The notes below the pieces were generated by a model that was not told the origin of the DNA, did no database searches, and was given only the letters and a program-made list of their open reading frames with translations. From contig NZ_BDBL01000052.1 in NCBI RefSeq assembly GCF_001612965.1, positions 1-52,183 on the forward strand: a DNA stretch of 52,183 nucleotides. Direction: 5' to 3'. Source of the DNA: Nocardia kruczakiae NBRC 101016. GTDB taxonomy: Bacteria; Actinomycetota; Actinomycetes; Mycobacteriales; Mycobacteriaceae. The position numbers were made by a program, and so were the translations under genes. Shown here in pieces: positions 43,012-51,940 of the stretch (position 1 is the first letter of the stretch; every line of letters starts with the position of its first letter).

Positions 43012-44034
43012 TCACCGGCCTCCGGGAAGCAACACCGCCGCACCGGCGAACCGGCCGTGTGCCAGATCGGCCAGCGCCCGGTCGGCGGATTCGAGCGGAT
43101 AGGGGTTGATGCGAACCTGCATCCGGTGCTGGGCGCAGAACTCCAGGAACTCGCGTCCGTCCGCGCGGGTATTGGCGGTGACCGAACGAATCTCGCGCTC
43201 CTGGAACAGATGGCGCTGATAATTCAGCACCGGAATATCGGTGAGGTGGATGCCTGCGATCGACAGCACCCCGCCGCGATCCAGCCCCGCCAGCGCGGGC
43301 AGGACGAGATCGCCGACCGGCGCGAACAGAATCGCCGAATCCAGCGGCACCGGCGGCGGATCGGCCGCACCCTGCGCCGACGCCGCGCCCAGCGCCAGCG
43401 CCAGCTCCCGCGCGGCGGCATCGCGGGTCATCACATGCACCTCGGCGCCCTGAGCCAGGGCGACCTGCGCGGCCAGATGCGCGCTGCCGCCGAACCCGTA
43501 GATGCCGAGCCGTCCCCCTTTCGGCAGCGATGCCCGCCGCAGCGCCCGGTAGCCGATGATGCCGGCACAGAGCAGCGGGGCCAGCTCCGCATCCGCGTAT
43601 CCGGAGGGCAGCGGATACACGTAATCGGCAGGGGCCGTGGCATATTCGGCATAACCACCGTCGGCATCCCATCCGGTGTACTGCGAATTCGGGCACAGAT
43701 TCTCCGCGCCGCGCCGGCAGTACGCGCACACCCCGCACGTGCTGCGCAACCACGCGATACCGACCCGGTCACCGGGCACGACGGCCGTCGCCCCGGCGCC
43801 CACCGCGACCACCTCCCCGACGACCTCGTGGCCGGGCACCACCCGCTGCCGGCGCACCGGCAGATCACCCTCTGCCACATGCAGATCGGTGCGGCACACC
43901 CCGCAGGCCAGCACCCGCACCAGCACCTCGCCCGCGGCCGGCTCCGGAATGGGGATCCGGGTGCGGACCGGCGGGGATTCGTCGATCGGGCCGGGCCGCA
44001 CCACCTGCCAGGCGGCCATCGTCGCAGGATTCAT
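43012..44034 (-). CDS. zinc-dependent alcohol dehydrogenase (AdhA-like)
   Basis: 340 residues from ATG 44034, set by GAAGGAG 4 bases upstream; the longer frame is non-coding. A medium-chain dehydrogenase: catalytic zinc ligands in ACGVCRTDLH and GHEVVGEV, the structural zinc Cys set in CGVCAYCRRGAENLC, and the nucleotide fold LGIYGFGGSAHLAAQVALA. The start MAAWQVVRPGP and family pattern agree with AdhA-type enzymes such as mycobacterial Rv1862. It interconverts alcohols and aldehydes; the substrate is not determined. Divergent from an AraC gene that may control it; the hydrolase gene follows 45 bases downstream. Confidence 0.9.
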   Translation of the reverse strand: MNPATMAAWQVVRPGPIDESPPVRTRIPIPEPAAGEVLVRVLACGVCRTDLHVAEGDLPVRRQRVVPGHEVVGEVVAVGAGATAVVPGDRVGIAWLRSTCGVCAYCRRGAENLCPNSQYTGWDADGGYAEYATAPADYVYPLPSGYADAELAPLLCAGIIGYRALRRASLPKGGRLGIYGFGGSAHLAAQVALAQGAEVHVMTRDAAARELALALGAASAQGAADPPPVPLDSAILFAPVGDLVLPALAGLDRGGVLSIAGIHLTDIPVLNYQRHLFQEREIRSVTANTRADGREFLEFCAQHRMQVRINPYPLESADRALADLAHGRFAGAAVLLPGGR

Positions 44035-44169
44035 CGCACTCCTTCCGACACCGGAACGCCCGCGCCACGGCGGGAAGATCGATGGTAGTCGCGCACACCG
44101 ACGAACCCGGCGTATCCGGCCGCCGAGGCGGTCACGACCACCGGAACGCGGCGTTGATAGCGTCGCTGC

Positions 44170-45180
44170 GTGCCCGCGCCGTCGACCGCCTTCACCCTGC
44201 CCATCGGGCGTGTGCACGCGATCGTCGACCTCGCGCGCCGACGCGGCTGGGACACCGGGGAACTGCTCGCCGAAGCCGGGATCGCGCCGCAACTGCTGGA
44301 TCAGGGACGCGCCCGCGTCACCGTCGGACAGGCCGTGCACCTGGTGCAGCGACTGTGGCGCAGCACCGACGACGAACTACTCGGACTGGGCCGCCATCCG
44401 ATGCCGCGCGGCACCTTCCGTCTGGTGTGCTTCGCCCTGCTCGGTTCCCGCGATATCGCCGCCGCACTGCACCGGTTCCGGATGTTCCAGAAGGCCCTGC
44501 CCGGATTTCCGCCGCTGCGAGTGAGCACCGACGCCGGGGAGGCGCGAATCTCGTTCGACCTCAGTGGTATTCGCCATCCGCACAGCCTGATCATCGACAC
44601 CATGTTGATGGTCGTCTACCGCTTCCTGGACTGGTCGGTCGGCGGCTCGCTGCGACTGCTGCGCGTCGAAGTCCCCTATCCGCCCAACGATCTCGACGAC
44701 TACGATCTGATCTTCGGTGCGCCGGTATGTTTTTCGGCACCGGATCCGGCCCTGGTCTTCGATGCCGCCGTCCTCACCGCGCCCCTCGTGCGCGACGAGG
44801 ACGATCTGCTGCGCTTCCTGCGCAACGCACCCGAGGCCGTGATCGGCCGCGGTGACGATTCGGTGTCCACCGCGGCGCAGGTACGCCGGATCCTGGAACG
44901 CGGCGGACCACGACATTGGCCCGGCGTCGAGCAGATCGCCGCCGAACTGGCCGTCAGCCCCGCGACACTGCGCCGCAAATTGAGCGACGAACACACCTCA
45001 CCCAGTCGCATCCGCGAGCAGATCCTGCGCGATGCCGCGATCGCGGCCCTGGTGCGCGGCGAGACGGTGACGGCGATCTCGCGCCGGCTCGGCTTCTCCG
45101 AACCCAGCGCCTTCTCCCGCGCGTTCCGGCGCTGGACCGGCAGTTCCCCCGGCTCCTATCGCGGCCCCGCCGCACCCTGA
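44170..45180 (+). CDS. AraC family transcriptional regulator
   Basis: 336 residues, GTG 44170. The N-terminal part (about 15-205) is the Arabinose_bd/AraC-type ligand domain of the OruR/MmsR-like group (RGWDTGELLAEAGIAPQLLD, CFALLGSRDIAAALHRFRMF). The C-terminal double HTH spans about 235-330: LAVSPATLRRKLSDEHTSPS and ISRRLGFSEPSAFSRAFRRW, TGSSPGSYR. It lies between a divergent alcohol dehydrogenase gene and a downstream acyl-CoA dehydrogenase gene; such regulators commonly activate fatty acid or aldehyde catabolism. Target assignment is inference. Confidence 0.9.
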   Translation: MPAPSTAFTLPIGRVHAIVDLARRRGWDTGELLAEAGIAPQLLDQGRARVTVGQAVHLVQRLWRSTDDELLGLGRHPMPRGTFRLVCFALLGSRDIAAALHRFRMFQKALPGFPPLRVSTDAGEARISFDLSGIRHPHSLIIDTMLMVVYRFLDWSVGGSLRLLRVEVPYPPNDLDDYDLIFGAPVCFSAPDPALVFDAAVLTAPLVRDEDDLLRFLRNAPEAVIGRGDDSVSTAAQVRRILERGGPRHWPGVEQIAAELAVSPATLRRKLSDEHTSPSRIREQILRDAAIAALVRGETVTAISRRLGFSEPSAFSRAFRRWTGSSPGSYRGPAAP

Positions 45181-45280
45181 GCGATCCGGTCACAAGATCG
45201 AGCGCTGCGGTCATTGGCTGCCGCGCGGCACCCTCCTACCTTGGCGAACGAACACTGTATTCGACCAGAGGAGTTCCCCC

Positions 45281-46426
45281 GTGCCGGTGCATCGGTCCCC
45301 GTGGATGGACGAAGATCTCGACGCGCTCACCGATTTGGCGCGCCGATTCTTCGAGAAGGAATGCGCACCGAACGAGGATCGCTGGGGTCGCCAGCACCAC
45401 GTCGACCGCGAAATCTGGAATCGCGCAGGCGAACTGGGCCTGCTGTGCATCTCCATCCCCGAGGAGTACGGCGGTGGCGGCGGTACCTTCGCCCACGAGG
45501 CCGTGATCGCGATCGAGCAGACCCGCGCCATGGCACCCAGCCTGGGCAACCCGGTGCATTCCACGATCGTCGCGCACTACATCAACGCCTACGGCACCGA
45601 GGAACAGAAGCAGGCATGGCTGCCGAAGATGGCCTCCGGCGAGATCGTCGCCGCGATCGCCATGACCGAACCGGGCACCGGCTCCGACCTGCAGGGCATC
45701 CGCACCCGGGCCGTCGCCGACGGTGACCACTACGTCATCGACGGCGCCAAGACCTTCATCTCCAACGGCCTGCTCGCCGATCTGGTGATCGTCGCCGCCA
45801 AGACCTCCGAAGGCAAAGGCGCGGAATCGGTTTCGCTGATCGCCGTGGAGACCGACCGCGACGGCTTCCGGCGCGGCCGCAACCTCGAGAAGGTCGGCCA
45901 GCACGGCCAGGACACCTGCGAACTGTTCTTCGACGGCGTGCGTGTCCCGAAAACCAACCTCCTCGGCGCCACCGAAGGCGCCGGCTTCATCCAGCTCATG
46001 CAGCAACTCCCCCAGGAACGCCTCATCCTGGCCGTCGCCGCCGCGGCGGCGGTCGAGAAGACCGTCGAGATGACCGTCGCCTACACCAAGGAACGCCAGG
46101 CCTTCGGCAAACCCATCTTCAACTTCCAGAACACCCAGTTCACCCTCGCCGAATGCGACACCATCGCTTCGGTCGCCTGGGCCTTCCTCGACGACTGCGT
46201 CACCAAACACCTCCGCGCCGAGCTCGACATCCCCACCGCCGCCAAAGCCAAATGGTGGCTGACCGAACAACAGTGCCGCGTCGCCGACGAATGCCTGCAG
46301 CTGTTCGGCGGATACGGGTATATGGCGGAATATCCGATCTCGCGGGTGTTCACGGATGCTCGGATTCAGAAGATCTATGGGGGGACGAACGAGATCATGA
46401 AGCTGATTATCGGGCGTAGCTTGTAG
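45281..46426 (+). CDS. acyl-CoA dehydrogenase
   Basis: 381 residues from GTG 45281 with AGAGGAG about 7 bases upstream. Motifs: IPEEYGGGGGTFAHEAVIAI, AIAMTEPGTGSDLQGIRTRA, YTKERQAFGKPIFNFQNTQF, LQLFGGYGYMAEYPISRVFT, and IYGGTNEIMKLIIGRSL with the catalytic Glu. It oxidises acyl-CoA to enoyl-CoA with FAD. Odd: to about 46310 codons end mostly in C; after that (from the second Gly-Tyr of GGYGY) they switch to GGG, CGG, ACG, GCG, TAT and ATT until the stop. The protein motif continues intact, so the gene end appears replaced by foreign DNA. An integrase gene follows on the other strand, 27 bases away. Confidence 0.95.
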   Translation: MPVHRSPWMDEDLDALTDLARRFFEKECAPNEDRWGRQHHVDREIWNRAGELGLLCISIPEEYGGGGGTFAHEAVIAIEQTRAMAPSLGNPVHSTIVAHYINAYGTEEQKQAWLPKMASGEIVAAIAMTEPGTGSDLQGIRTRAVADGDHYVIDGAKTFISNGLLADLVIVAAKTSEGKGAESVSLIAVETDRDGFRRGRNLEKVGQHGQDTCELFFDGVRVPKTNLLGATEGAGFIQLMQQLPQERLILAVAAAAAVEKTVEMTVAYTKERQAFGKPIFNFQNTQFTLAECDTIASVAWAFLDDCVTKHLRAELDIPTAAKAKWWLTEQQCRVADECLQLFGGYGYMAEYPISRVFTDARIQKIYGGTNEIMKLIIGRSL

Positions 46427-46453
46427 ATCGGGTGGTGAGAGGCGGTTTCGGGG

Positions 46454-47656
46454 TCAGGATGTGGCGGCGCTCCCGTCTTCCTCCCGTCCGTCGTCGAAGT
46501 CCGCCTCGGATTTCTCCCGTACCCCTGGGGGGTTACTTCCAGACTGATGGAAGATGTCGTCGATCGCGGAGACCGTATGAGAGTCATGGTCGGGCCACAG
46601 ATGCGTGTACACCTGCAAGGTGACGTTCGCGCTCGCGTGGCCCAACCGTGCCTGCACGGTCTTCACCGAGGCACCCTTCGCGATCAGCGCGGAGGCATAG
46701 AAGTGCCGCAAGTCGTGCCACGTGAACCCCCGCGGCACGCCCGCCTTCACACCGATCTCGCGGAACCTCTGCCCCATCCCATCGGCAGACCATGGGCGAC
46801 CCACCTTGGTATAGAACAGCAAGTCGCTTCTCCCACGATCGACGGTCGCGAGGAAGGCGCTGAGTTCGCGATGGGCTTCCGCCGGTAGCGGCACGGTCCG
46901 CTTGCTTCGCGGCGTCTTCAGCCGCGCCGTCGGAGCTTTCCCGCGAAAGTGGTTGGCCTGCTGCACCACAAAGATCTTCCTGCGAAGAAAATCGACATCG
47001 CACACCCGCAAACCGGCAACCTCGCTCGGACGAAGACCGGTCTGCGCCGTCAGCAGCATCATGCAGCCGGTCTGCCTGTTCGAGTGGCGGATCAAAGAAC
47101 GGATCTGCTCAACGGTCAGCAACTCCGCAGGCGACTTCTCGGCCTCCGGACGACTCGGCCGTTCCACCTTCCGGCACGGATTCGCCACCAAGACACCGTC
47201 TTCCGTAGCGATATTCAACACCGTGAACAGGAACTGAAACTGCAGGGCGACCGAGTTCTCCCCCAACGCGCGCCCCTGACACCACGGCCGGCCCAATCGA
47301 AGGTGGTCCAGCCAGTCCCGGATATCCGAAGGACGGATCGCGCCGATCGCCATCGAAGCTAGTTCGCCGAGATTGTTGGCGAAGTTCTGCCGCTGGTAGC
47401 GAGTCGTCTCGGTTCGCGCCCGCCGAACCCACTTGTCCACCTCAACTTTCAGAAGAACCTTCGCCAGATCCGGGTCGACGTACGTGCCACGAGCCATACG
47501 CGTCTCCAGCTGATGCTTGTAATGCTCGGCCGTCCCTGGTTGGTCGTATCGGCCACGCTTTGCGAACGACTCTGAGCGCTCGCTGCCGTCAGGATCCACC
47601 CAACGGACCACGTAGCTGACAGTTCGCCCCCAAACACGTCTCTGAATGTGTGCCAT
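46454..47656 (-). CDS. tyrosine recombinase/integrase
   Basis: 400 residues, ATG 47656 with GGAAGG upstream. An arm-binding N-terminal domain (AHIQRRVWGRTVSYVVRWVD) and a core-binding domain (about 65-165) precede the catalytic domain. The catalytic set is complete: Arg209 in TGLRPSEVAGL, His314 and Arg317 in TWHDLRHFYASALI, His340 in RLGHASANVTLQ, and Tyr350 in VYTH. Of the type found in actinomycete integrative elements and phages. A small excisionase-like gene lies upstream. The 3' end faces the acyl-CoA dehydrogenase gene, the probable attachment site. Confidence 0.94.
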   Translation of the reverse strand: MAHIQRRVWGRTVSYVVRWVDPDGSERSESFAKRGRYDQPGTAEHYKHQLETRMARGTYVDPDLAKVLLKVEVDKWVRRARTETTRYQRQNFANNLGELASMAIGAIRPSDIRDWLDHLRLGRPWCQGRALGENSVALQFQFLFTVLNIATEDGVLVANPCRKVERPSRPEAEKSPAELLTVEQIRSLIRHSNRQTGCMMLLTAQTGLRPSEVAGLRVCDVDFLRRKIFVVQQANHFRGKAPTARLKTPRSKRTVPLPAEAHRELSAFLATVDRGRSDLLFYTKVGRPWSADGMGQRFREIGVKAGVPRGFTWHDLRHFYASALIAKGASVKTVQARLGHASANVTLQVYTHLWPDHDSHTVSAIDDIFHQSGSNPPGVREKSEADFDDGREEDGSAATS

Positions 47657-47798
47657 ATCCTTCCGTCCTTTCGCAATTACGGGCTACGAGTGTTGGACGC
47701 TTTTAACCAAGCCTGCCCGGCGATAGATTTCAAGATCATTGGTGTTGCAGAGAAATAGCTATGGTCGGCGGGCGGGGGTGTGCCGACCGCCTGGGGGA

Positions 47799-47987
47799 TC
47801 AGGATCTGCCTTCGAGTTGCGCCTGCTCCCACGCGACGAGATCCACGAGTCTGTAGCGGCGATGTTTTCCCATCCGCACATAGCGCGGGCCCCGCCCCAT
47901 CGACGCCCAGACCGCGAGGGTCTTTCGTGGGATCTTCAAGCGCGCAGCTACTTCGTCTGTCGTGAGCCAGACGTCATCTGTAATCAT
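47799..47987 (-). CDS. excisionase-like helix-turn-helix protein
   Basis: 62 residues: DVWLTTDEVAARLKIPRKTL, AVWASMGRGPRYVRMGKHRR, YRLVDLVAWEQAQ. This is a MerR-like/AlpA-type winged helix found in excisionases beside tyrosine integrases. It would bind the attachment site and steer the recombinase to excision. It precedes the integrase gene on the same strand with a 142-base gap. No ribosome site of note is seen (ATG 47987, AGGGGATCTCGGG before it). Confidence 0.85.
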   Translation of the reverse strand: MITDDVWLTTDEVAARLKIPRKTLAVWASMGRGPRYVRMGKHRRYRLVDLVAWEQAQLEGRS

Positions 47988-48771
47988 CCCGAGATCCCCA
48001 CTAAGCCCGCAGTTCGCCGTGCCGACTCATGCCCCAGTCGCGCTGCGATACAAGTCTTTTGGCGTGACAACCGGTCGGGCGTACAGCCGAGATTCCCAGA
48101 GAATTCAGGGACCGGGATTGAAGGCGCGGGACGAACTTGCCCGCCGCAAGGACAAAAGGCGGTCACAACATGCCTCCGACATGTCAGGAGACCAGTCAAT
48201 CCCTCGCGTTCGCCACCATACGCTCGACGCGCGTTCCGAGCAGCGATGAGACGCACTTGTTATTCGCATCGAGCACGTAGCCGGACGTCGGCCGAAGCAC
48301 CTCACCGCGACAGACAACGGATGTTCGATGTTTCGATCAGCATTGGCCTCTCCGCTGCGGCCGGGGCAGTGAACCGCGACCGTCGCGCACCTGGCCACCC
48401 TGATTCCTGTCGGCGCACTACCTTGTGCGCCCTCGCGTACCTCCACAACCACTGATTTCACTTCTTGGTGCCGGATGCCATTGAAGGAGCGGATAAGAGG
48501 TGAGCCGGCGAGACCCGGTGCCGGTCTGGGGGCGGAACCGGGCTCCCCCAAGCAGCGTGCCACGAAAGCGTCTCTGCGCCACGCGCTTAACACTCTATCG
48601 ATTTGCCGGCAAGCTCGCCGTACGCGGAACCAAAGCTGGCAAATTTGCCGAATATCAATCCTCGCCAATCACCCAGCAGAGGACGCTCGTCCGTTTCGCG
48701 CGCTCCACTTCATGCAGATGAGCAGACACCCTCCATCAGCGTCGTGTGCTGTGCGCGGGACTGTCGGTGCT
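47988..48771. other. gene-poor accessory stretch
   Basis: No frame on either strand shows recognisable protein features or consistent third-position bias; open frames are short and mutually overlapping. AT content is higher near 48590-48660, with short palindromic pieces (TTTGCCGGCAA, GGCAAATTTGCC). It may be decayed coding DNA or non-coding element DNA. Confidence 0.5.
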
Positions 48772-48795
48772 CCGGCTCTGGCTCACTTCCGGTGG
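48772..48795. repeat. left terminal inverted repeat of ISL3-type element
   Basis: These 24 bases are the exact reverse complement of 50364-50387. The element proper probably begins at the GGCTCT at 48774, the usual start of ISL3-family ends. Confidence 0.9.
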
Positions 48796-50385
48796 CGGCT
48801 CGTCTATGCGAGCAGGATCCGGTGTCGGAGTAGTTCGAAGCTGGCCCGTCCGTACATTTGTCGTTTGATTAGCTTGGTTTTCGTGTTGACGCCTTCTATC
48901 GGGCCGTTGCTGTAGGGCACGGTCAGGCCGGCGACCGCGGCGTCGTGGTCCTGGTGGAGGCCGCGCAGGAACGGGTCGAGTTCGGTCAGCCCGGCCTCGC
49001 GGACCTGCTTCATCCACCCGTTCAGGTCGCTGCCGCGGCGTTCGGCCAGGATCGACGCGAACTCGCCGACGAGCCGGGCCAGGTCTGTCATCTCGGGGCA
49101 GGCGGCGACCAGTTCGTCCAGATGAGCGCGGCGCCCGGCGGGAAGATCGGTGGGCCGGCTCATGATCCACGAAGTCAACCGCCGCGGCGAGGGAATGATC
49201 CGGTCGTTCTCGGCGCGGCCCTGGTTGAGGTATTTGTGCAGCAGGTTCAGGCTGCCGGTGTAGCCGAGGGCCTTGATCTCGTGGAACAGGTGCAGGACCG
49301 GAACCCCAGGCTGTTCGGTGCGGCGCTGCCGCAGGTGGTCGCGGTAGGGGTCGACCAGGCAGGCCCGGTAATACGGTGGGCGGCGCAGCTGGTCCGGCTC
49401 GGATGCGCGAGCGTAGCGTTTTACGGTGTTCAACGCCAGACCGAGGCGGCGGGCGCAGTCCAACAGGCCGACACCTTGATCGAGCAGATCGTGCACCGCA
49501 TGCCACCGTTCGAGCGTGGTGGTCTCGCGGGTGAGGGTTTGCCGTTTCGGGCCGGCTGCGGCCCAGCATCGGCCGTGCGCGGCGACGACCTCTCTCACCG
49601 ATCGGGCCAGGCCGTGCCACAGGTGCCAGCGGTCACTGACCTGCAACGCGCCGGGCCGTGCGCGCCGGATCGCTTCGGCGTAGGTGGCTGATCCATCGCG
49701 GACGACGACCTCTACACCGGGGTTGTCACGGAGCCACGCTTCGAGCGTGTCGGATTTGCGGTCGGCCAGGACATCGATCCGTTCGTGGGTGACCGCGTCG
49801 ATAACCGCAGTGCCGTAACGGTTCCGGCGCCGCAGCGCGAAGTCGTCCACGCTGATGACCGGTGGAATCGGTCGGTGCGGGAGCGGAATCCGCAACAACA
49901 CTCGCACCGCGGTATGGCGAGACATCCGAACCGGCAACGCGGCCAGCACACGGACCGCGGCCCGGCCGGCGAGTTCTCTCACGAGCGCCCGCACCTGACC
50001 GGTCAGCCGGGCAGTGCGGCGCTGGTAGCGTTCGAGCAGGCCAGGCACCTGTTCACGAAAGGTCCGGCAGCACAGCGGCGTCGGACAGAGCAGCCGCCGA
50101 ACCCGCACCCGCAGGACCACCACACGACCGTCGATCGGCAGATCCGCAACTGTCCGGTGGTGGTAGCTATGGATCTTCGCTGACGCCGCGCCGCAACGTG
50201 AGCACACCGCCGGACCGGGCGCTGTCCTGGCCCGCACCACGATCCGCGAACCCTCATCGCCAACAGCGTCTATCACCAGCGCCGACAGGCCCGAGAATGC
50301 AAGCCCGACAGCAACATTCACCACACCCACCAAAGCATCGTGCCGTCAGACCGTCACATCACACCACCGGAAGTGAGCCAGAGCC
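48774..50385. mobile_element. ISL3-family insertion sequence, complete
   Basis: A 1.6-kb element with perfect inverted ends (GGCTCTGGCTCACTTCCGG outward) and one intact transposase gene on the minus strand. The 8 bases flanking it are GGTGCTCC on the left and GGTAATCC on the right, identical at 6 of 8 positions; ISL3 elements duplicate 8 bases, so this is a decayed or recombined target duplication, or chance. Confidence 0.88.
48804..50333 (-). CDS. ISL3 family transposase
   Basis: About 509 residues (TTG 50333; GTG 50330 and others nearby are possible). The N-terminal zinc-finger-like part has CSRCGAAS and CPTPLCCRTF, then the HTH; the DDE transposase domain of ISL3 type includes VISVDDFALRRRNRYGTAVI (first Asp), DRKSDTLEAWL, VVVRDGSATYAEAIRRARPG (second Asp) and VPYSNGPIEGVNTKTKLIKR (Glu, with the family motif NGPxEGxNxxIK). 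No frameshift or stop is seen, so the element may be active. It lies inside perfect terminal repeats. Confidence 0.95.
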   Translation of the reverse strand: MVGVVNVAVGLAFSGLSALVIDAVGDEGSRIVVRARTAPGPAVCSRCGAASAKIHSYHHRTVADLPIDGRVVVLRVRVRRLLCPTPLCCRTFREQVPGLLERYQRRTARLTGQVRALVRELAGRAAVRVLAALPVRMSRHTAVRVLLRIPLPHRPIPPVISVDDFALRRRNRYGTAVIDAVTHERIDVLADRKSDTLEAWLRDNPGVEVVVRDGSATYAEAIRRARPGALQVSDRWHLWHGLARSVREVVAAHGRCWAAAGPKRQTLTRETTTLERWHAVHDLLDQGVGLLDCARRLGLALNTVKRYARASEPDQLRRPPYYRACLVDPYRDHLRQRRTEQPGVPVLHLFHEIKALGYTGSLNLLHKYLNQGRAENDRIIPSPRRLTSWIMSRPTDLPAGRRAHLDELVAACPEMTDLARLVGEFASILAERRGSDLNGWMKQVREAGLTELDPFLRGLHQDHDAAVAGLTVPYSNGPIEGVNTKTKLIKRQMYGRASFELLRHRILLA

Positions 50386-50387
50386 GG
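50364..50387. repeat. right terminal inverted repeat of ISL3-type element
   Basis: Exact reverse complement of 48772-48795, 31 bases upstream of the transposase start. Confidence 0.9.
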
Positions 50388-50576
50388 TAATCCGACACTC
50401 CCCACGGCCCCCGCGCGTTGTTGAGTCGACCTCGCGGTGGCCGCTGACCCCGCCACCACATATGACGACAGCCAGTTGGCGAGAAGCGACTCCTTGCGAC
50501 AGCCTTCGCCGAAACGACGGCGAACTACCAGGTCGCTGATGCTCGTGGACGCCCGAGGGCGCGGGAGTGTGGCGGA

Positions 50577-51860
50577 TCAGTGTCCGACGTCGTCGGCCAC
50601 CGTGGAGGTCGCGGTGTTGAGTACGGCGTCGAAGGCGTCGAGGACAGGGATATGGAGGTAAGCGCTCTGTAGTCGTGTGCGGTCGGGGCCGGGGCCGCCG
50701 GTGCTTTCGTGGCGTGCGCGGCGAAGATCGACGAGGGCGGGTCCGATACCGGCGTCGGTGAACGAGGCCTCGATGCTTCCTTGTTCGGGCTGCTGCAGTG
50801 GTGTTGGTTCGACGGTGAAGCCGAAGGGCGCGTTTTCGTCGGGACGCATATCCGCGGTATGTCCTTCGGTGCTGGTCAGGCCGAGTGCGAAGTAGTCGTC
50901 GCCCAGGGCGCGGTGCAGGTAGTGCCCCATAGGGAATCCGGTCAGGTGCCCGCCGAAGGAGACCGGCTCCTTCTGGATGTGGGCGTTGTGGGCGGCCAGG
51001 ACGATGCGGGTCCCGGGTGCACAGCGTCGCAAATGCCACAGGACCGACTCGGCCATATAGCTGTCCCGGGCCGAAGTGTCGGCGGCGAGGCCGGTCCCGG
51101 CGAAGAGATCGGCCATCGCGCGGAAGCCGTAATCGGCGCTGCCGGCAGCCTCGAGGTGACGGCGGGCGATGTCATAGCGGCGCTGATCGCTGCGGGACAC
51201 ATACAGCGATTCGACGGCTCGGAAGCGGATGAGCAGGCGAGCCAGGATCGCGCTGAGCGCGTCCTGATCGGGGGCAGGGAGGCGGGTCCACGCCGGGGCG
51301 GCCGAGGCTGCGGAGGCGCCGGCGAAGGACGCGGCGATCCGTGTCGCAGTCTCGACTGCCGGCAGCGTCTGCGGGTCGACCTCGCGCAGGTAGTCGGCGA
51401 CCGGGCCCAGCGCGGGGAGCAAGGACCCGCCGGCGGCCGGGATGTCGATGCCGGCGAAGCGCACGGGCGTGGCTGCCGTGGCATTGTGCCGGCGGATCCA
51501 GCGCAACGGCTCGTCGACTCCGACCGGGATCGTCCCGGCCAGGTGGGTCGCCAGCTCGTCATCGGTGCCCGCACCCTGTGCCCAGGCGTCGAGGGGGAAC
51601 CCCTCGCTGAAGCCGTACTCGAATGCCAGGACGGTGAAATCGCAGCGTTCGACCAGGAAGCGCAGGATGCGCTGCCTCATCTGTTTGAACTCGGTGATGA
51701 AGTGAGAGTTCTCGCCGATCGCGACGACGCGGGCATCACCGATGACCTCGCGCAGTGGTTCGAGGTCGTCGACCGGGTCGTCGGGATCGAGATGCGTCAG
51801 TGGCACGGCGTGGTTGCGAAGCCAGCCGGATAGCGGGGCGCGATGAGGTGATACGGGCAT
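50577..51860 (-). CDS. erythromycin esterase family protein
   Basis: 427 residues; ATG 51860 (MPVSPHRAPLSGWLRNHAVP) is chosen as the frame upstream lacks homology. The Erythro_esteras domain covers nearly all of it. The active-site loop VVAIGENSHFITEFKQMRQR gives Glu50, His53, Glu57 and Arg62, LAFEYGFSEG gives Glu81, and LAAHNAHIQKE carries the later conserved His. EreA/EreB open the macrolactone ring of 14-membered macrolides by this site; many family members, however, have other or unknown targets. It lies 80 bases downstream of a Vat-type acetyltransferase gene on the same strand, probably co-transcribed. Confidence 0.88.
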   Translation of the reverse strand: MPVSPHRAPLSGWLRNHAVPLTHLDPDDPVDDLEPLREVIGDARVVAIGENSHFITEFKQMRQRILRFLVERCDFTVLAFEYGFSEGFPLDAWAQGAGTDDELATHLAGTIPVGVDEPLRWIRRHNATAATPVRFAGIDIPAAGGSLLPALGPVADYLREVDPQTLPAVETATRIAASFAGASAASAAPAWTRLPAPDQDALSAILARLLIRFRAVESLYVSRSDQRRYDIARRHLEAAGSADYGFRAMADLFAGTGLAADTSARDSYMAESVLWHLRRCAPGTRIVLAAHNAHIQKEPVSFGGHLTGFPMGHYLHRALGDDYFALGLTSTEGHTADMRPDENAPFGFTVEPTPLQQPEQGSIEASFTDAGIGPALVDLRRARHESTGGPGPDRTRLQSAYLHIPVLDAFDAVLNTATSTVADDVGH

Positions 51861-51940
51861 GCAGTCACTCGATTCTGGGACAGCGCCGACTGGCGAAGGG
51901 TCAACGGTGTGGAACGCGGGCTGTGTGGTGGCTGTACCGC

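Noticed and set aside
47657..47798. tRNA gene as integration site next to the integrase
   Set aside because: No cloverleaf or T-loop sequence (GTTCRANYC) in the right context was found here or at 46427-46453.
48590..48660. Possible origin or partition site (AT-rich palindromes)
   Set aside because: Only two short palindromes, no iteron array and no rep or par gene nearby.
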